A stretch of 14,015 nucleotides of DNA from Candidatus Doudnabacteria bacterium. GTDB lineage: Bacteria; Patescibacteriota; Doudnabacteria; UBA920; 2-01-FULL-50-11. A program made the translations under genes and the position numbers. The DNA lies in NCBI GenBank assembly GCA_016205055.1, contig JACQJK010000013.1, positions 1-14,015 on the forward strand, read 5' to 3'. Positions 1 to 6,143 of the stretch are shown one piece after another. Each line of letters opens with the position of its first letter. The first letter of the stretch is position 1. Below the pieces are notes generated by a model. That model worked only from the letters and a program-made list of their open reading frames with translations. It was not told the DNA's origin and did no database searches.

Positions 1-121
1 CTATAAAAGGTTCTCGACCATTCGGCAGACTCATGGTGGTGACTCCTCGGCCATGAGCTCGGAGCCGAATGGGCGAAGTCGAACCCACAAGCTCGAACAA
101 TATCGAGTTTCGTAATTCACA
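1..121. repeat. 120-bp dispersed repeat, copy A (cut by window start)
   Basis: Bases 1-120 match 4476-4595 with only three differences, in the same orientation. The unit contains nested inverted repeats: CCATTCGG/CCGAATGG encloses CTCATGG/CCATGAG, followed by a CTCGA/TCGAG pair. The left end lies outside the window. It resembles the TTCGACAGGCTCA-type palindromic repeats I associate with Patescibacteria genomes, but that link is from memory. No coding signal is seen here; bases 122-206 hold nothing I can name. Confidence 0.9.
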
Positions 122-206
122 GAATCCAGCATTTTCTCGCCCTCAAAACACCTTCCTGTCCCCTGGAAAGCTATAGTTTCAAACCCATAATAGTCTTTCA
201 ACTGTC

Positions 207-231
207 AAAAAAAAGCGACTGGAAAGTCGCT
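207..231 (-). terminator. Rho-independent terminator of the YkgJ-type gene
   Basis: On the minus strand a perfect 7-bp stem (AGCGACT/AGTCGCT, 4-nt loop) is followed by a run of seven or more U. It starts 9 bp after the stop codon of the gene at 240-875. Confidence 0.9.
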
Positions 232-239
232 CTCGGCTG

Positions 240-875
240 TCAGAACTTGAGAGTTGCCAGCCAATGAGGAAGCGGCGTGACTGAAACCTTACCTGACGGC
301 TGCCCGTTAAGAGTGATCAAGTTAGTCGCCCACGCCATCCAGGGATAGCGGCAGCGGCTGGCGCCTTCCTGACCTTCCCACTGCGTACAGCGAACCGTGC
401 TGGTCATGGTCCGACAGTCAATCGGCCGCACGGGATAAACGGCGCAGCTTCCGTCGCCGTTCAAAAACACGCAGGGCGCATTCAGGTGGTCTTGGATAAT
501 CCGGAAAGGGTCTTGCTCCAACGCCGCTTGGTTGCATGCAAAGTACGCAAGCCAGACGGCTTTGGCTCGCAAAAACCTTAGCTTCTGCTTGCGCAACATG
601 CCGCGGGAAAGCAAGTACGAATGAATTTCTTCCCACTCGCCCTTGGTGCAGGTCACCATCTGGTGACAGCAAAACGAACAACCCTTCCCGCAGGCCAACT
701 GCACTCCGTCGCGCGCAAGCGCGCGTTCGGTGAGCAAGTCACAAACCAGGTAGGCGGCCTTGACCAGGGATACGCCGTTAATCCTGGACACAACCCCGAC
801 TTGGCAGCAAAACTCTTCTTCTGATTCCGGCTCTTTAAGAGCCGCAACCCTCGCTTGAACTTCAGAAATGTTCAC
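240..875 (-). CDS. YkgJ-type zinc/iron-chelating Cys-cluster protein
   Basis: This 211-aa protein carries the CxxxCxxCC cluster of the YkgJ / zinc- or iron-chelating family (PF03692): Cys62, Cys66, Cys69 and Cys70 in CGKGCSFCC, with Cys76 close by. The second half has the matching C-x8-C-x9-C pattern ending in YPVRPIDCR (Cys135, Cys144, Cys154), plus Cys163 and Cys175. Family members are thought to bind a metal ion, but no enzymatic role is established. The start is GTG at 875. It overlaps the TGA of the upstream 85-aa gene by 4 bases (GTGA), a normal translational-coupling arrangement. A strong terminator follows. No signal peptide or membrane segment is visible, so it is probably cytoplasmic. 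Confidence 0.88.
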   Translation of the reverse strand: MNISEVQARVAALKEPESEEEFCCQVGVVSRINGVSLVKAAYLVCDLLTERALARDGVQLACGKGCSFCCHQMVTCTKGEWEEIHSYLLSRGMLRKQKLRFLRAKAVWLAYFACNQAALEQDPFRIIQDHLNAPCVFLNGDGSCAVYPVRPIDCRTMTSTVRCTQWEGQEGASRCRYPWMAWATNLITLNGQPSGKVSVTPLPHWLATLKF

Positions 876-1129
876 GGCTTTGCTCCGTGATAATGAGCAA
901 GTTTGGCAACCAGCTCTCCCACCGTCACGGTCCGCGCGTTGCCGATAACGACTTCCTGCACCCCCAACTTTCTGCCGACAGCGGCCAACACGCGCCCAAG
1001 CTCACCAGGCGGAATCACGGCATTATCGGGATTATTGCTACCTGCCCGCGCCACAACTGGAACTCTCGCTTCGCGGATGGCATCGGACACAATCACAGAG
1101 AAGTTCGGCTGCCCTGCGCTTTGACTCAT
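872..1129 (-). CDS. Small protein of unknown function, first gene of the operon
   Basis: This 85-aa ORF starts at ATG 1129 behind a textbook Shine-Dalgarno (AAGGAGG, 4 nt from the start) and a promoter at 1154-1181, so it is almost certainly expressed. I do not recognise the family. The sequence is soluble, without Cys clusters or membrane segments. It has an alpha/beta look, with hydrophobic strands (FSVIVSDAI, VPVVARA, VQEVVIGNA) and a helical C-terminus (VGELVAKLAHY). Its stop overlaps the start of the YkgJ-type gene, so the two are probably made together. It is divergent from purA, but nothing in the sequence ties it to purine metabolism. Confidence 0.8.
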   Translation of the reverse strand: MSQSAGQPNFSVIVSDAIREARVPVVARAGSNNPDNAVIPPGELGRVLAAVGRKLGVQEVVIGNARTVTVGELVAKLAHYHGAKP

Positions 1130-1153
1130 GGTCCCTCCTTGGAACTTCCATAT

Positions 1154-1181
1154 ATCTTAACATCCGCGTTTTTTTCGTCAA
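1154..1181 (-). promoter_or_regulatory. Sigma-70-type promoter of the 85-aa / YkgJ-type operon
   Basis: On the minus strand TTGACG (1176-1181), a 16-bp spacer and TAAGAT (1154-1159) lie just upstream of the SD and ATG at 1129. Its -35 box is only 3 bp from the -35 box of the divergent purA promoter. Confidence 0.7.
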
Positions 1182-1184
1182 TCT

Positions 1185-1214
1185 TTGACAGCCAAGAACG
1201 ACTGCTGCTAGACT
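1185..1214 (+). promoter_or_regulatory. Extended -10 promoter of purA
   Basis: A consensus -35 TTGACA (1185-1190) is followed after 18 bp by TAGACT (1209-1214), preceded by TGC, giving an extended -10 (TGnTAGACT). The same TTGACA...TAGACT pair recurs before the gene at 3844, which supports both calls. Confidence 0.75.
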
Positions 1215-1245
1215 GCTTTGATACAGGATGTTGCAAGGAGGCATC

Positions 1246-2742
1246 ATGACTCAATCAGAATTGAGCCGTACGCTTGAGAGCGTGTTCGAAAAGTACCCAA
1301 ACCTCTGTGTGGTCGGCGGCGCGTTCGGCGATGAAGGCAAAGGAAAAATCGCAGCCCTGCTTTCCCATTATTACGACGTGGTGGCCAGATTTGCCGGCGG
1401 CAGCAACGCCGGACACACCTACTTTACGTCTGACGGCAAAAAAATGGTTTCGCACCTCATTCCGTGCGGGCTTGCCGCTGGCAAAACCTGCGTGATCGGC
1501 CGCGGAGTGCTGGTGAATCTTGAGTCGCTTCTGGGCGAACTCGACGCGGCCGCGCAAATCCTGGGTCCTATACCGGCGAAAGCTGTGCTGGTTGACCAGC
1601 AAAGCGTGGTGTGGACTCCCTACCACCCAATTTTGGAAGCATACTTTGAGCAAGTCCGCGGAGCGGGCATGATCAAAACCACCGGGCAAGGCATCGGGCC
1701 CATGGCCGGGCTCCACCGGCTGCGCACGGGGGTTTTGGTCGGCGAGCTATTCGCCGGAAGCAGTTACTGCAAGGAACGGCTCAAACAACTGCACGACGCG
1801 CTGTGGCCGCTATTTTCGGAAATGGCAAGAAGGGACCTGTTGCGGGGAATAAATATCCCCAGTGCCGACCAGGTCGCTGACGGGCTCTTGGCTCTTGCTC
1901 CGAAAATCAGACCCATGCTTTCCGACACTTCCTTTGAACTTTGCGGACGGCAAAAGCGAGGCGCAAGAATCCTTGCCGAAGGCGCCCAAAGCACTGGCTT
2001 GGATCTTTCCTGGGGCACCTACCCGTTCGTGTCATCAACCATGTCCACGGCCGCGGGCGCAGCTTTGGGGCTGGGCCTGCCGCCAGCCACTTTTCGACAC
2101 ACACTTCTGGTGACCAAAGTCCTGCCCACGCGCGTCGGAGCCGGGCCTTTTCCTTCCGAAATCTGGGAGCGGGAGTCGGCGGAGCAGTTTCCCAAGTCCC
2201 ACCCGGAGCTCTTCAGGTCCGGCAAGCCACGCGCGCAATACCTGAAAAACGTCTTAGTAGCCGTTAACGCCGGGAGCGCGAGCAACAAGGACATCGCCCG
2301 CTATTTCCAGGTCTTGGGCGACGAGCGCGGCGCAACCACCGGCCGCGGGCGCAGTGTGGGGTATCTGGACCTTCCTTGGCTGCGTTACGCCATCCGGCTC
2401 AACCAGCCCATGGCTTTGGCTTTGACGCGCTTTGATATGCTGTCGGGGCTAAAAAGGATTCCAGTCGTAACGGAATACTTGCTTAACGGCCAGCTGGTTC
2501 CTGCAGGGCAAATGCCGCCGTCGTGGGAACTTGCGTACGTTAAGCCGCTCTGTGAAAGCTGGCCATGCTGGCCTGATGACATCTCCGGCTGCTGTCAGGA
2601 AGACCTGCTGCCGCAAAGCGCGCGGCATTTCCTGACCAAACTCGAACGCGAACTCGGCGTGCCCATTCTGCTCGTGGGCACCGGGCCGAAACACGCAGAC
2701 ATCATCCTGCGGGCTGGGGCCGCGGAACGACTCGCGGCCTGA
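1246..2742 (+). CDS. purA: Adenylosuccinate synthetase
   Basis: PurA joins IMP and aspartate with GTP to give adenylosuccinate, the first step from IMP to AMP. With the start at ATG 1246 the protein has 498 aa. AAGGAGG at 1235-1241 lies 4 nt upstream, whereas an earlier in-frame ATG at 1228 would put the SD inside the gene. Family signatures are clear: GDEGKGK (28-34, including the catalytic Asp), GGSNAGHT (51-58, with the catalytic His), TTGQGIGP (145-152), EGAQS (245-249), GTYPFVSS (257-264), TTGRGRS (364-370) and the C-terminal VGTGPKHAD. It is longer than the usual 420-460 aa, and the normally Arg residue of TTGRGIGP is Gln. It is a single-gene unit with its own promoter and terminator. 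Without other purine genes nearby it may serve salvage. Confidence 0.95.
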   Translation: MTQSELSRTLESVFEKYPNLCVVGGAFGDEGKGKIAALLSHYYDVVARFAGGSNAGHTYFTSDGKKMVSHLIPCGLAAGKTCVIGRGVLVNLESLLGELDAAAQILGPIPAKAVLVDQQSVVWTPYHPILEAYFEQVRGAGMIKTTGQGIGPMAGLHRLRTGVLVGELFAGSSYCKERLKQLHDALWPLFSEMARRDLLRGINIPSADQVADGLLALAPKIRPMLSDTSFELCGRQKRGARILAEGAQSTGLDLSWGTYPFVSSTMSTAAGAALGLGLPPATFRHTLLVTKVLPTRVGAGPFPSEIWERESAEQFPKSHPELFRSGKPRAQYLKNVLVAVNAGSASNKDIARYFQVLGDERGATTGRGRSVGYLDLPWLRYAIRLNQPMALALTRFDMLSGLKRIPVVTEYLLNGQLVPAGQMPPSWELAYVKPLCESWPCWPDDISGCCQEDLLPQSARHFLTKLERELGVPILLVGTGPKHADIILRAGAAERLAA

Positions 2743-2756
2743 CCGTACGCCTCACC

Positions 2757-2786
2757 AACTCTTCCGATATTTGGAAGAGTTTTTTA
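2757..2786 (+). terminator. Rho-independent terminator of purA
   Basis: A perfect 9-bp stem, AACTCTTCC (2757-2765) with GGAAGAGTT (2773-2781), has a 7-nt loop and runs into six T. It lies 14 bp after the purA stop. Confidence 0.95.
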
Positions 2787-2790
2787 TTCT

Positions 2791-3109
2791 CCTCCGCCCG
2801 AAAACCACTCCGACGTCACGTCGGAGTGGATGCCCGGCCTTCGTCCGCCTTAGGCGGACTACACAAGGATGGAGATTCCCTGCCTGCTCATGAGCCATCT
2901 TAGCTCAATTGGCAGATCAGCATGCTTTAGTAAATGAAGAGAATCTTGGTTCGACTCCGGCAGGTGGCTTGTGAGCGGGCAGGCGCACGAAAGTCTAGGC
3001 GGATAAACCCAGCTCTTTGGTATCAAAGGGCTGGGTATGAGGTACCACGGCTTCTTGACCGTCCGTATCCGCCTGAGGCGGAGAAGGAGGTTAGCTGTGG
3101 GGCTCCATT
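2791..3109 (+). mobile_element. Structured repeat element E1 (carries a tRNA-like module)
   Basis: This is the first of three related elements (others: 7004-7368 minus, 13861-14015 minus). It begins with CCTCCGCCCGAA and a hairpin at 2805-2829 (10-bp stem), then a GTCCGCCTTAGGCGGAC palindrome (2843-2859). The shared core is an outer helix ATGGAG (2869-2874) / CTCCAT (3103-3108) enclosing three hairpins. Hairpin 1 (2879-2983) carries the tRNA-like sequence, hairpin 2 has CCCAGC/GCTGGG ends, and hairpin 3 has CCACGGCT/AGCTGTGG ends. Linkers such as GGCGCACGA and GGCGGATAAACCC are the same in all copies. No protein is encoded; translated stretches are fortuitous. The 437-bp gap after purA holds only this element, the terminator and the hairpin at 3123. 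Confidence 0.8.
2894..2969 (+). other. tRNA-like sequence (degenerate tRNA or tRNA-derived module)
   Basis: GCCATCT (2894-2900) pairs fully with AGGTGGC (2962-2968) as a 7-bp acceptor stem. TA follows at positions 8-9, then a D-arm-like GCTC, an AATTGGCA loop and GATC (one C-U mismatch). A T-arm has the invariant GGTTCGACTCC core (2948-2958). The anticodon region is abnormal: no 5-bp stem with a 7-nt loop can be drawn, and the outer T-stem is weak (C-C mismatch plus two G-U pairs). I therefore do not call a working tRNA or an isotype. It sits at the tip of hairpin 1 of element E1, whose stem continues the acceptor stem outward to 22 bp in all. Confidence 0.6.
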
Positions 3110-3122
3110 CTCCTTCGCTCAC

Positions 3123-3143
3123 AAGCCCGGCGGAGCCGGGCTT
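3123..3143. other. Strong GC hairpin downstream of the receiver gene
   Basis: AAGCCCGGC (3123-3131) and GCCGGGCTT (3135-3143) form a perfect 9-bp stem with a GGA loop, about 37 bp past the stop of the minus-strand receiver gene. There is no T-run on either side, so it may be an RNA-stabilising or Rho-assisted end rather than a simple terminator. Confidence 0.6.
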
Positions 3144-3179
3144 GGAAGCGGGCAGCGCGTAAATCCTAATTCGCTCTAA

Positions 3180-3704
3180 CTACTCCGTAATCAGCCGCGC
3201 CCGAAAGGACCCCTCGCCAGACTCGGGATCGGGCTTGAGTTCCAGAACCGGCCTCCCGGCCTTGCCCTGTAAGAGCAGTTTGGCGTCCAGAATTTCCGGA
3301 TCAATGGCCACGCGAAACACCTGGCCGGTCAAAACGTTTCTAGCCCGCCGCACGACTTCCAGCGGCGTGACCAGACCCTTGACGATGAAATCTTTCGCTC
3401 CCAATTCAAACGCGCGCTTGCGGTCTTCTTCTTTGCCGAGATGCGAAAAAACAAAAACCGGGACGTCTTTTGTCGCGGGATTTTCTTTGAGTTTGGCAAG
3501 CAGCTCAAACCCCGACAGCTTGGGCATCATAATGCCGGTTATGATAATGTCGGGCTTATCAGCCATCGCCATCTGCAAGCCCTGTTCGCCATCGGTGGCT
3601 TGGCGCACGTCAAACTTGGACTCCCGGAAGACATCCACAAAAATTTCCCGCAAAAAAACGTCGTCGTCAACAATCAGCACTTTCCAAACCTTGTCCTGTG
3701 ACAT
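3180..3704 (-). CDS. Response-regulator receiver-domain protein lacking the phospho-acceptor Asp
   Basis: This 174-aa protein has a single CheY-like receiver domain at about residues 7-125 and no DNA-binding output domain. The acidic pocket is present (DDD 13-15), as are the switch Ser87 and the conserved Lys109 (FIVK). The usual phosphorylated Asp before IMMP is Gly57: the text reads IITGIMMP and the codon is GGC. It therefore cannot take phosphate in the normal way. It may be a pseudo-receiver acting by protein contact, or a decaying gene. Residues 126-174 form a short unrecognised tail (beta-rich, ending FRARLITE). No histidine kinase is nearby. Start at ATG 3704 has only a weak upstream SD. 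It is divergent from the gene at 3844. Confidence 0.9.
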   Translation of the reverse strand: MSQDKVWKVLIVDDDVFLREIFVDVFRESKFDVRQATDGEQGLQMAMADKPDIIITGIMMPKLSGFELLAKLKENPATKDVPVFVFSHLGKEEDRKRAFELGAKDFIVKGLVTPLEVVRRARNVLTGQVFRVAIDPEILDAKLLLQGKAGRPVLELKPDPESGEGSFRARLITE

Positions 3705-3778
3705 ATTATTTTAGCAAGCGCAGCTAAATCGTAATCTAACTATAATATAGCACCTCGAGGGATTTCCTGAAACCGGGA

Positions 3779-3807
3779 TTGACAAATCCAGACAATTTCG
3801 CTAGACT
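3779..3807 (+). promoter_or_regulatory. Sigma-70-type promoter of the 3844 gene
   Basis: TTGACA (3779-3784), a 17-bp spacer and TAGACT (3802-3807) predict a transcript starting near 3814, about 30 nt before the ATG. Both boxes are identical to those before purA. Confidence 0.75.
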
Positions 3808-3843
3808 TGCGGGTTGATATTAATCACGCGCTAAACCAATCGT

Positions 3844-4353
3844 ATGAATCTTATTGATTCAATCAGAAAAAATTCTAAATTGTCGGCGGCAGTATTTACT
3901 TTCATTGCACTGTGCATTCTGGCTTTTATAACTTATCGCCAATACTCCATCACCCCGACCGGACCGGAGCAAGCGGTGTCAACACCGTCTAACCTGGCGA
4001 CAGGACCCGCCACAAACGCAACCAACCAGAATGCAAAACCGGCGACAAAAAAATCGGCTCCAGCCGCAACGCTAAGTTACGAAGATCTGGTCAAGCAATA
4101 CCAGGGCCGCCGAATTCAATTTGACGCCAACTGCCGGGCAACGCCAAGTTACTTGACCGTTAAAGCAGGCACTTCGGTCATGCTGGACAACCGCTACGGC
4201 GCCTCTCGCGTTGTGGTGGTGGACGGAAAACCCTCCACCCTCAATCCCTTCGGCTACGCGCTTGTGAGTTTAAACTCCAAAACTCTCCCGCACACGATCC
4301 AGCTGGATTGCGGCAATGGTAAAAACACGGCTAGAATTTTGCTGCAGCTATAA
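3844..4353 (+). CDS. Membrane-anchored protein with a cupredoxin-like beta domain
   Basis: This 169-aa protein has a short basic N-terminus, one hydrophobic segment at about residues 12-31 (anchor or uncleaved signal) and a Thr/Asn/Pro/Ala-rich linker (about 38-75). A C-terminal domain of about 90 residues follows, probably outside the membrane. That domain has the pattern of a cupredoxin-like beta sandwich: PSYLTVKAGTSVMLDNR (101-117) resembles the P-x-x-l-t-V-k-a-G-t-x-V stretch of such folds. It ends in a strand pair around QLDCGNGKN. A full copper site is not seen, with one His (150) and two Cys (97, 156) that could form a disulphide. The function is unknown and the fold is an inference. 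ATG 3844 has no clear SD but follows a strong promoter. Confidence 0.78.
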   Translation: MNLIDSIRKNSKLSAAVFTFIALCILAFITYRQYSITPTGPEQAVSTPSNLATGPATNATNQNAKPATKKSAPAATLSYEDLVKQYQGRRIQFDANCRATPSYLTVKAGTSVMLDNRYGASRVVVVDGKPSTLNPFGYALVSLNSKTLPHTIQLDCGNGKNTARILLQL

Positions 4354-4410
4354 ATCCTCGCCTTTTCCAAAGTGTCCTCCGGTCGGGGTGACGTGAGACC
4401 TTCGAACTTT

Positions 4411-4595
4411 GAATTACGAAACGGCAAAATTTTATTCTTCGACCTTGTGGAGAAGCTAAAATTTTGGCTTAGATGCTATAAAAGGTTCTCGACCATTCGA
4501 CAGGCTCATGGTGGTGACTCCTCGGCCATGAGCTCGGAGCCGAATGGGCGAAGTCGAATCCACAAGCTCGAACAATATCGAGTTTCGTAATTCAC
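4411..4595. repeat. 120-bp repeat copy B within an inverted-repeat-bounded unit
   Basis: Bases 4476-4595 repeat 1-120 with three mismatches. The larger unit is bounded by GAATTACGAAAC (4411-4422) and its exact reverse complement (4582-4593). It also contains a second inverted pair, CAAAATTTTA near 4424 and TAAAATTTTG near 4457. This looks like a small MITE-like or palindromic repeat. The 379-bp gap between 4354 and 4732 holds this unit, about 100 bp with no recognisable feature, and the terminator at 4701. Confidence 0.75.
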
Positions 4596-4700
4596 AGTTC
4601 GGACTGATTTTAAATCCCGCCTGTCGATTTTGCTCGAAACGGGGGTTACGACCGCTTCGCAGCCGTAAAAATTAAAACCCACATTCGATCTTTGCGAACC

Positions 4701-4728
4701 AAAAACCTCCCGGCCACGGGAGGTTTTT
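4701..4728 (-). terminator. Bidirectional rho-independent terminator
   Basis: AAAAACCTCCCG (4701-4712) and CGGGAGGTTTTT (4717-4728) form a 12-bp perfect stem with a 4-nt loop. A/T tails sit on both sides, so it can stop transcription either way. It lies 4 bp past the stop of the gene at 4733-5440. Confidence 0.92.
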
Positions 4729-4732
4729 AAAA

Positions 4733-5440
4733 TCACGCAAAGCGGCTGCCCCACCAGAAAGTAAACACGTAAACCGCCGGCAACAAAAAGGCGGATAAAT
4801 ACCAAACCGCACGCCCAAAACGGAGTCCGCCTAATTCCGAAATCCGGACAACTACCACAAAGAATAAAAACCAACCCACTAAAAGTCCGGCTCCCGGCCA
4901 ATTTGGCTCGCGCAATTCTTTGCCGCCGCCCTTTTGGTACCAGGAAACCCAAGAAGGAAATTTCATCACGAATACGTGCAGCACCACAAATAAAAACGCT
5001 ATGCGCACTCCCCAGTTCTGCAAATGCCACCACAACGCCGCTCCCAGGCGCGCGATCACGGCCTGTCTGGAGATCAGAAAAAGCAAACCCAGAATCACGC
5101 CCGCTACTAGTCCGAGAAACTCGGGTAAACTTTTGGAAAAATGATCGCCGAGTCCAAAATAAGAAACCCAGGCATGGACAGCGGCGAAAAGAAACGCCAC
5201 AATCCCAAAATGTTTCCGATAACGCACCAAGCCGTCAAAAATGTCGAAATAGCGGCTGGCCGGACCAATCAGCAAAACTAAACCTAGCATTACCGCCGCC
5301 ACTCCGGCAAAAACTTTGTTGGCGATATATAGATCAAAATAACCGCGGCGCAGAAGCAAATAATACGAAAAAATCATCCCCAGGCCCAGGCCGATGGCGA
5401 GAGCCAAAGAATATTTTGCGACGGAAGAATCAGAGTTCAT
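4733..5440 (-). CDS. Ferric-reductase-like / MsrQ-like heme-binding membrane protein
   Basis: This 235-aa integral membrane protein has about seven hydrophobic segments (roughly 10-30, 39-60, 77-95, 107-124, 143-160, 184-200 and 212-230). The central part fits the ferric-reductase-like transmembrane domain (PF01794), the fold shared by MsrQ/YedZ and eukaryotic FRE/NOX membrane parts. The pattern is RKHFG (His77), AAVHAW (His89), WWHLQNWG (His139) and VVLHVF (His155), where paired His in successive helices can hold heme. It probably passes electrons across the membrane. No MsrP or NAD/FAD domain is encoded beside it, so the partner is unknown. The promoter at 5476-5504 gives it its own transcript; the SD is weak. 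Confidence 0.82.
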   Translation of the reverse strand: MNSDSSVAKYSLALAIGLGLGMIFSYYLLLRRGYFDLYIANKVFAGVAAVMLGLVLLIGPASRYFDIFDGLVRYRKHFGIVAFLFAAVHAWVSYFGLGDHFSKSLPEFLGLVAGVILGLLFLISRQAVIARLGAALWWHLQNWGVRIAFLFVVLHVFVMKFPSWVSWYQKGGGKELREPNWPGAGLLVGWFLFFVVVVRISELGGLRFGRAVWYLSAFLLPAVYVFTFWWGSRFA

Positions 5441-5475
5441 AAATCTTTTGTTTCCCGCGACGAATTTGTATCAAC

Positions 5476-5504
5476 ATTCTAACACCGCCCGTAATCGGGG
5501 TCAA
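5476..5504 (-). promoter_or_regulatory. Sigma-70-type promoter of the MsrQ-like gene
   Basis: On the minus strand TTGACC (5499-5504), a 17-bp spacer and TAGAAT (5476-5481) match consensus closely. The predicted start is about 30 nt before ATG 5440. Confidence 0.75.
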
Positions 5505-5525
5505 AAAACCCGTGACAAAATCGTG

Positions 5526-5798
5526 CTAGCGACCGACGCTGAAATCAGAAAAGTTCTTCCTTGGCCCAGGCCTTACTTCCACGCGAGAAACTCGAGCAAA
5601 CCCCGGGCCTTTTTTGCACCAGTTCACGAATTCTTCCAAATCCTCGCTTTTCCCTTCCGCTTCAATGTAAACACTGCCGTCTGGGTCGTTGCGCACAAAA
5701 CCGGAAAGGGATAAGCCGCGCGCCGCCAAAACAGCGTAGTAACGGAAAGAAACGCCCTGGACTTCCCCGAAAATTCTTATCTTCAAACTCCTGCGCAT
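5526..5798 (-). CDS. acyP: Acylphosphatase
   Basis: This 90-aa protein covers the full acylphosphatase domain (PF00708). The family hydrolyses acyl phosphates such as acetyl phosphate or 1,3-bisphosphoglycerate. The phosphate-binding loop GEVQGVSFR (11-19) includes the catalytic Arg19. FVRNDPDGSV (34-43) supplies the catalytic Asn37. The length is typical and the protein is cytoplasmic. ATG 5798 has no good SD, and no better start is visible. It lies upstream of, and in the same direction as, the MsrQ-like gene, but a separate promoter lies between them. No clear terminator follows. Confidence 0.95.
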   Translation of the reverse strand: MRRSLKIRIFGEVQGVSFRYYAVLAARGLSLSGFVRNDPDGSVYIEAEGKSEDLEEFVNWCKKGPGFARVSRVEVRPGPRKNFSDFSVGR

Positions 5799-5834
5799 AA
5801 AAACAACTCTGCGGTCTTCCTGCTGAAGACGGAT

Positions 5835-5861
5835 AAAAAAACAGCAAACTTACCTGCGCTG
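5835..5861 (-). terminator. Weak terminator candidate after the 56-aa gene
   Basis: On the minus strand a CAGC/GCTG stem with a long loop is followed by seven T. The stem is short, so this is tentative. A separate GTCTTC/GAAGAC hairpin (5814-5830) lies between it and the acylphosphatase start and could be part of that gene's leader. Confidence 0.35.
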
Positions 5862-5901
5862 ACCAAGCGTGGGTTATTTTAAAAAAAATTTCCCCGCGAC
5901 G

Positions 5902-6072
5902 TTATTTTGCCAAAGGCAAAACAGACAAGGCCTGCATCTTATCCAAAATTAGTTTGCGCCCCTGCTCGGTTTTAGCCAAAGCCAGCTTTTGACGCAGTTT
6001 TTTGATCTTGCGTTTCCTCTTTTTGGCCTTCCGGATCGCCAGGTGTCTTTTTTTAGCGCGGACTTTTGACAT
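5902..6072 (-). CDS. Small basic coiled-coil-like protein (56 aa)
   Basis: This short ORF runs from ATG 6072 to TAA 5902. It begins MSKVRAKKRHLAIRKAKKRK and continues with KLRQKLALAKTEQG and LILDKMQAL, ending VLPLAK. The first half is very rich in Lys/Arg and the second half is a heptad-like helix. The pattern (basic head, then LRxKLAxAKTE...LxxKM) resembles small uncharacterised proteins such as the DUF6800 type, but I am not certain of that assignment. It could bind RNA or the ribosome; this is only inferred from charge. No SD is seen. It lies upstream of the acylphosphatase gene on the same strand. Confidence 0.72.
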   Translation of the reverse strand: MSKVRAKKRHLAIRKAKKRKRKIKKLRQKLALAKTEQGRKLILDKMQALSVLPLAK

Positions 6073-6143
6073 TAAGCGAGACCGTTATTAATTATCGTTA
6101 TCTTCTGTAATTTTACCATTTTCCGGCAAATCAAAGAAATCGC

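Noticed and set aside
1246..2742. PurZ-type enzyme of 2-aminoadenine phages
   Set aside because: The catalytic Asp of GDEGKGK is present and the length exceeds PurA rather than being shorter; no phage genes are nearby.
2894..2969. A functional tRNA, perhaps a UAA suppressor or tRNA-Thr
   Set aside because: Counting from the D-arm would put TTA in the anticodon position, but no 5-bp anticodon stem forms and the T-stem is weak.
3040..3070. T-box-like string (GGTACCACGG...CCGTCC) in E1 and E2, near a tRNA-like sequence
   Set aside because: No stem I or specifier loop and no downstream synthetase or amino-acid gene. In E3 the same place is a simple perfect hairpin. The similarity is explained by hairpin 3.
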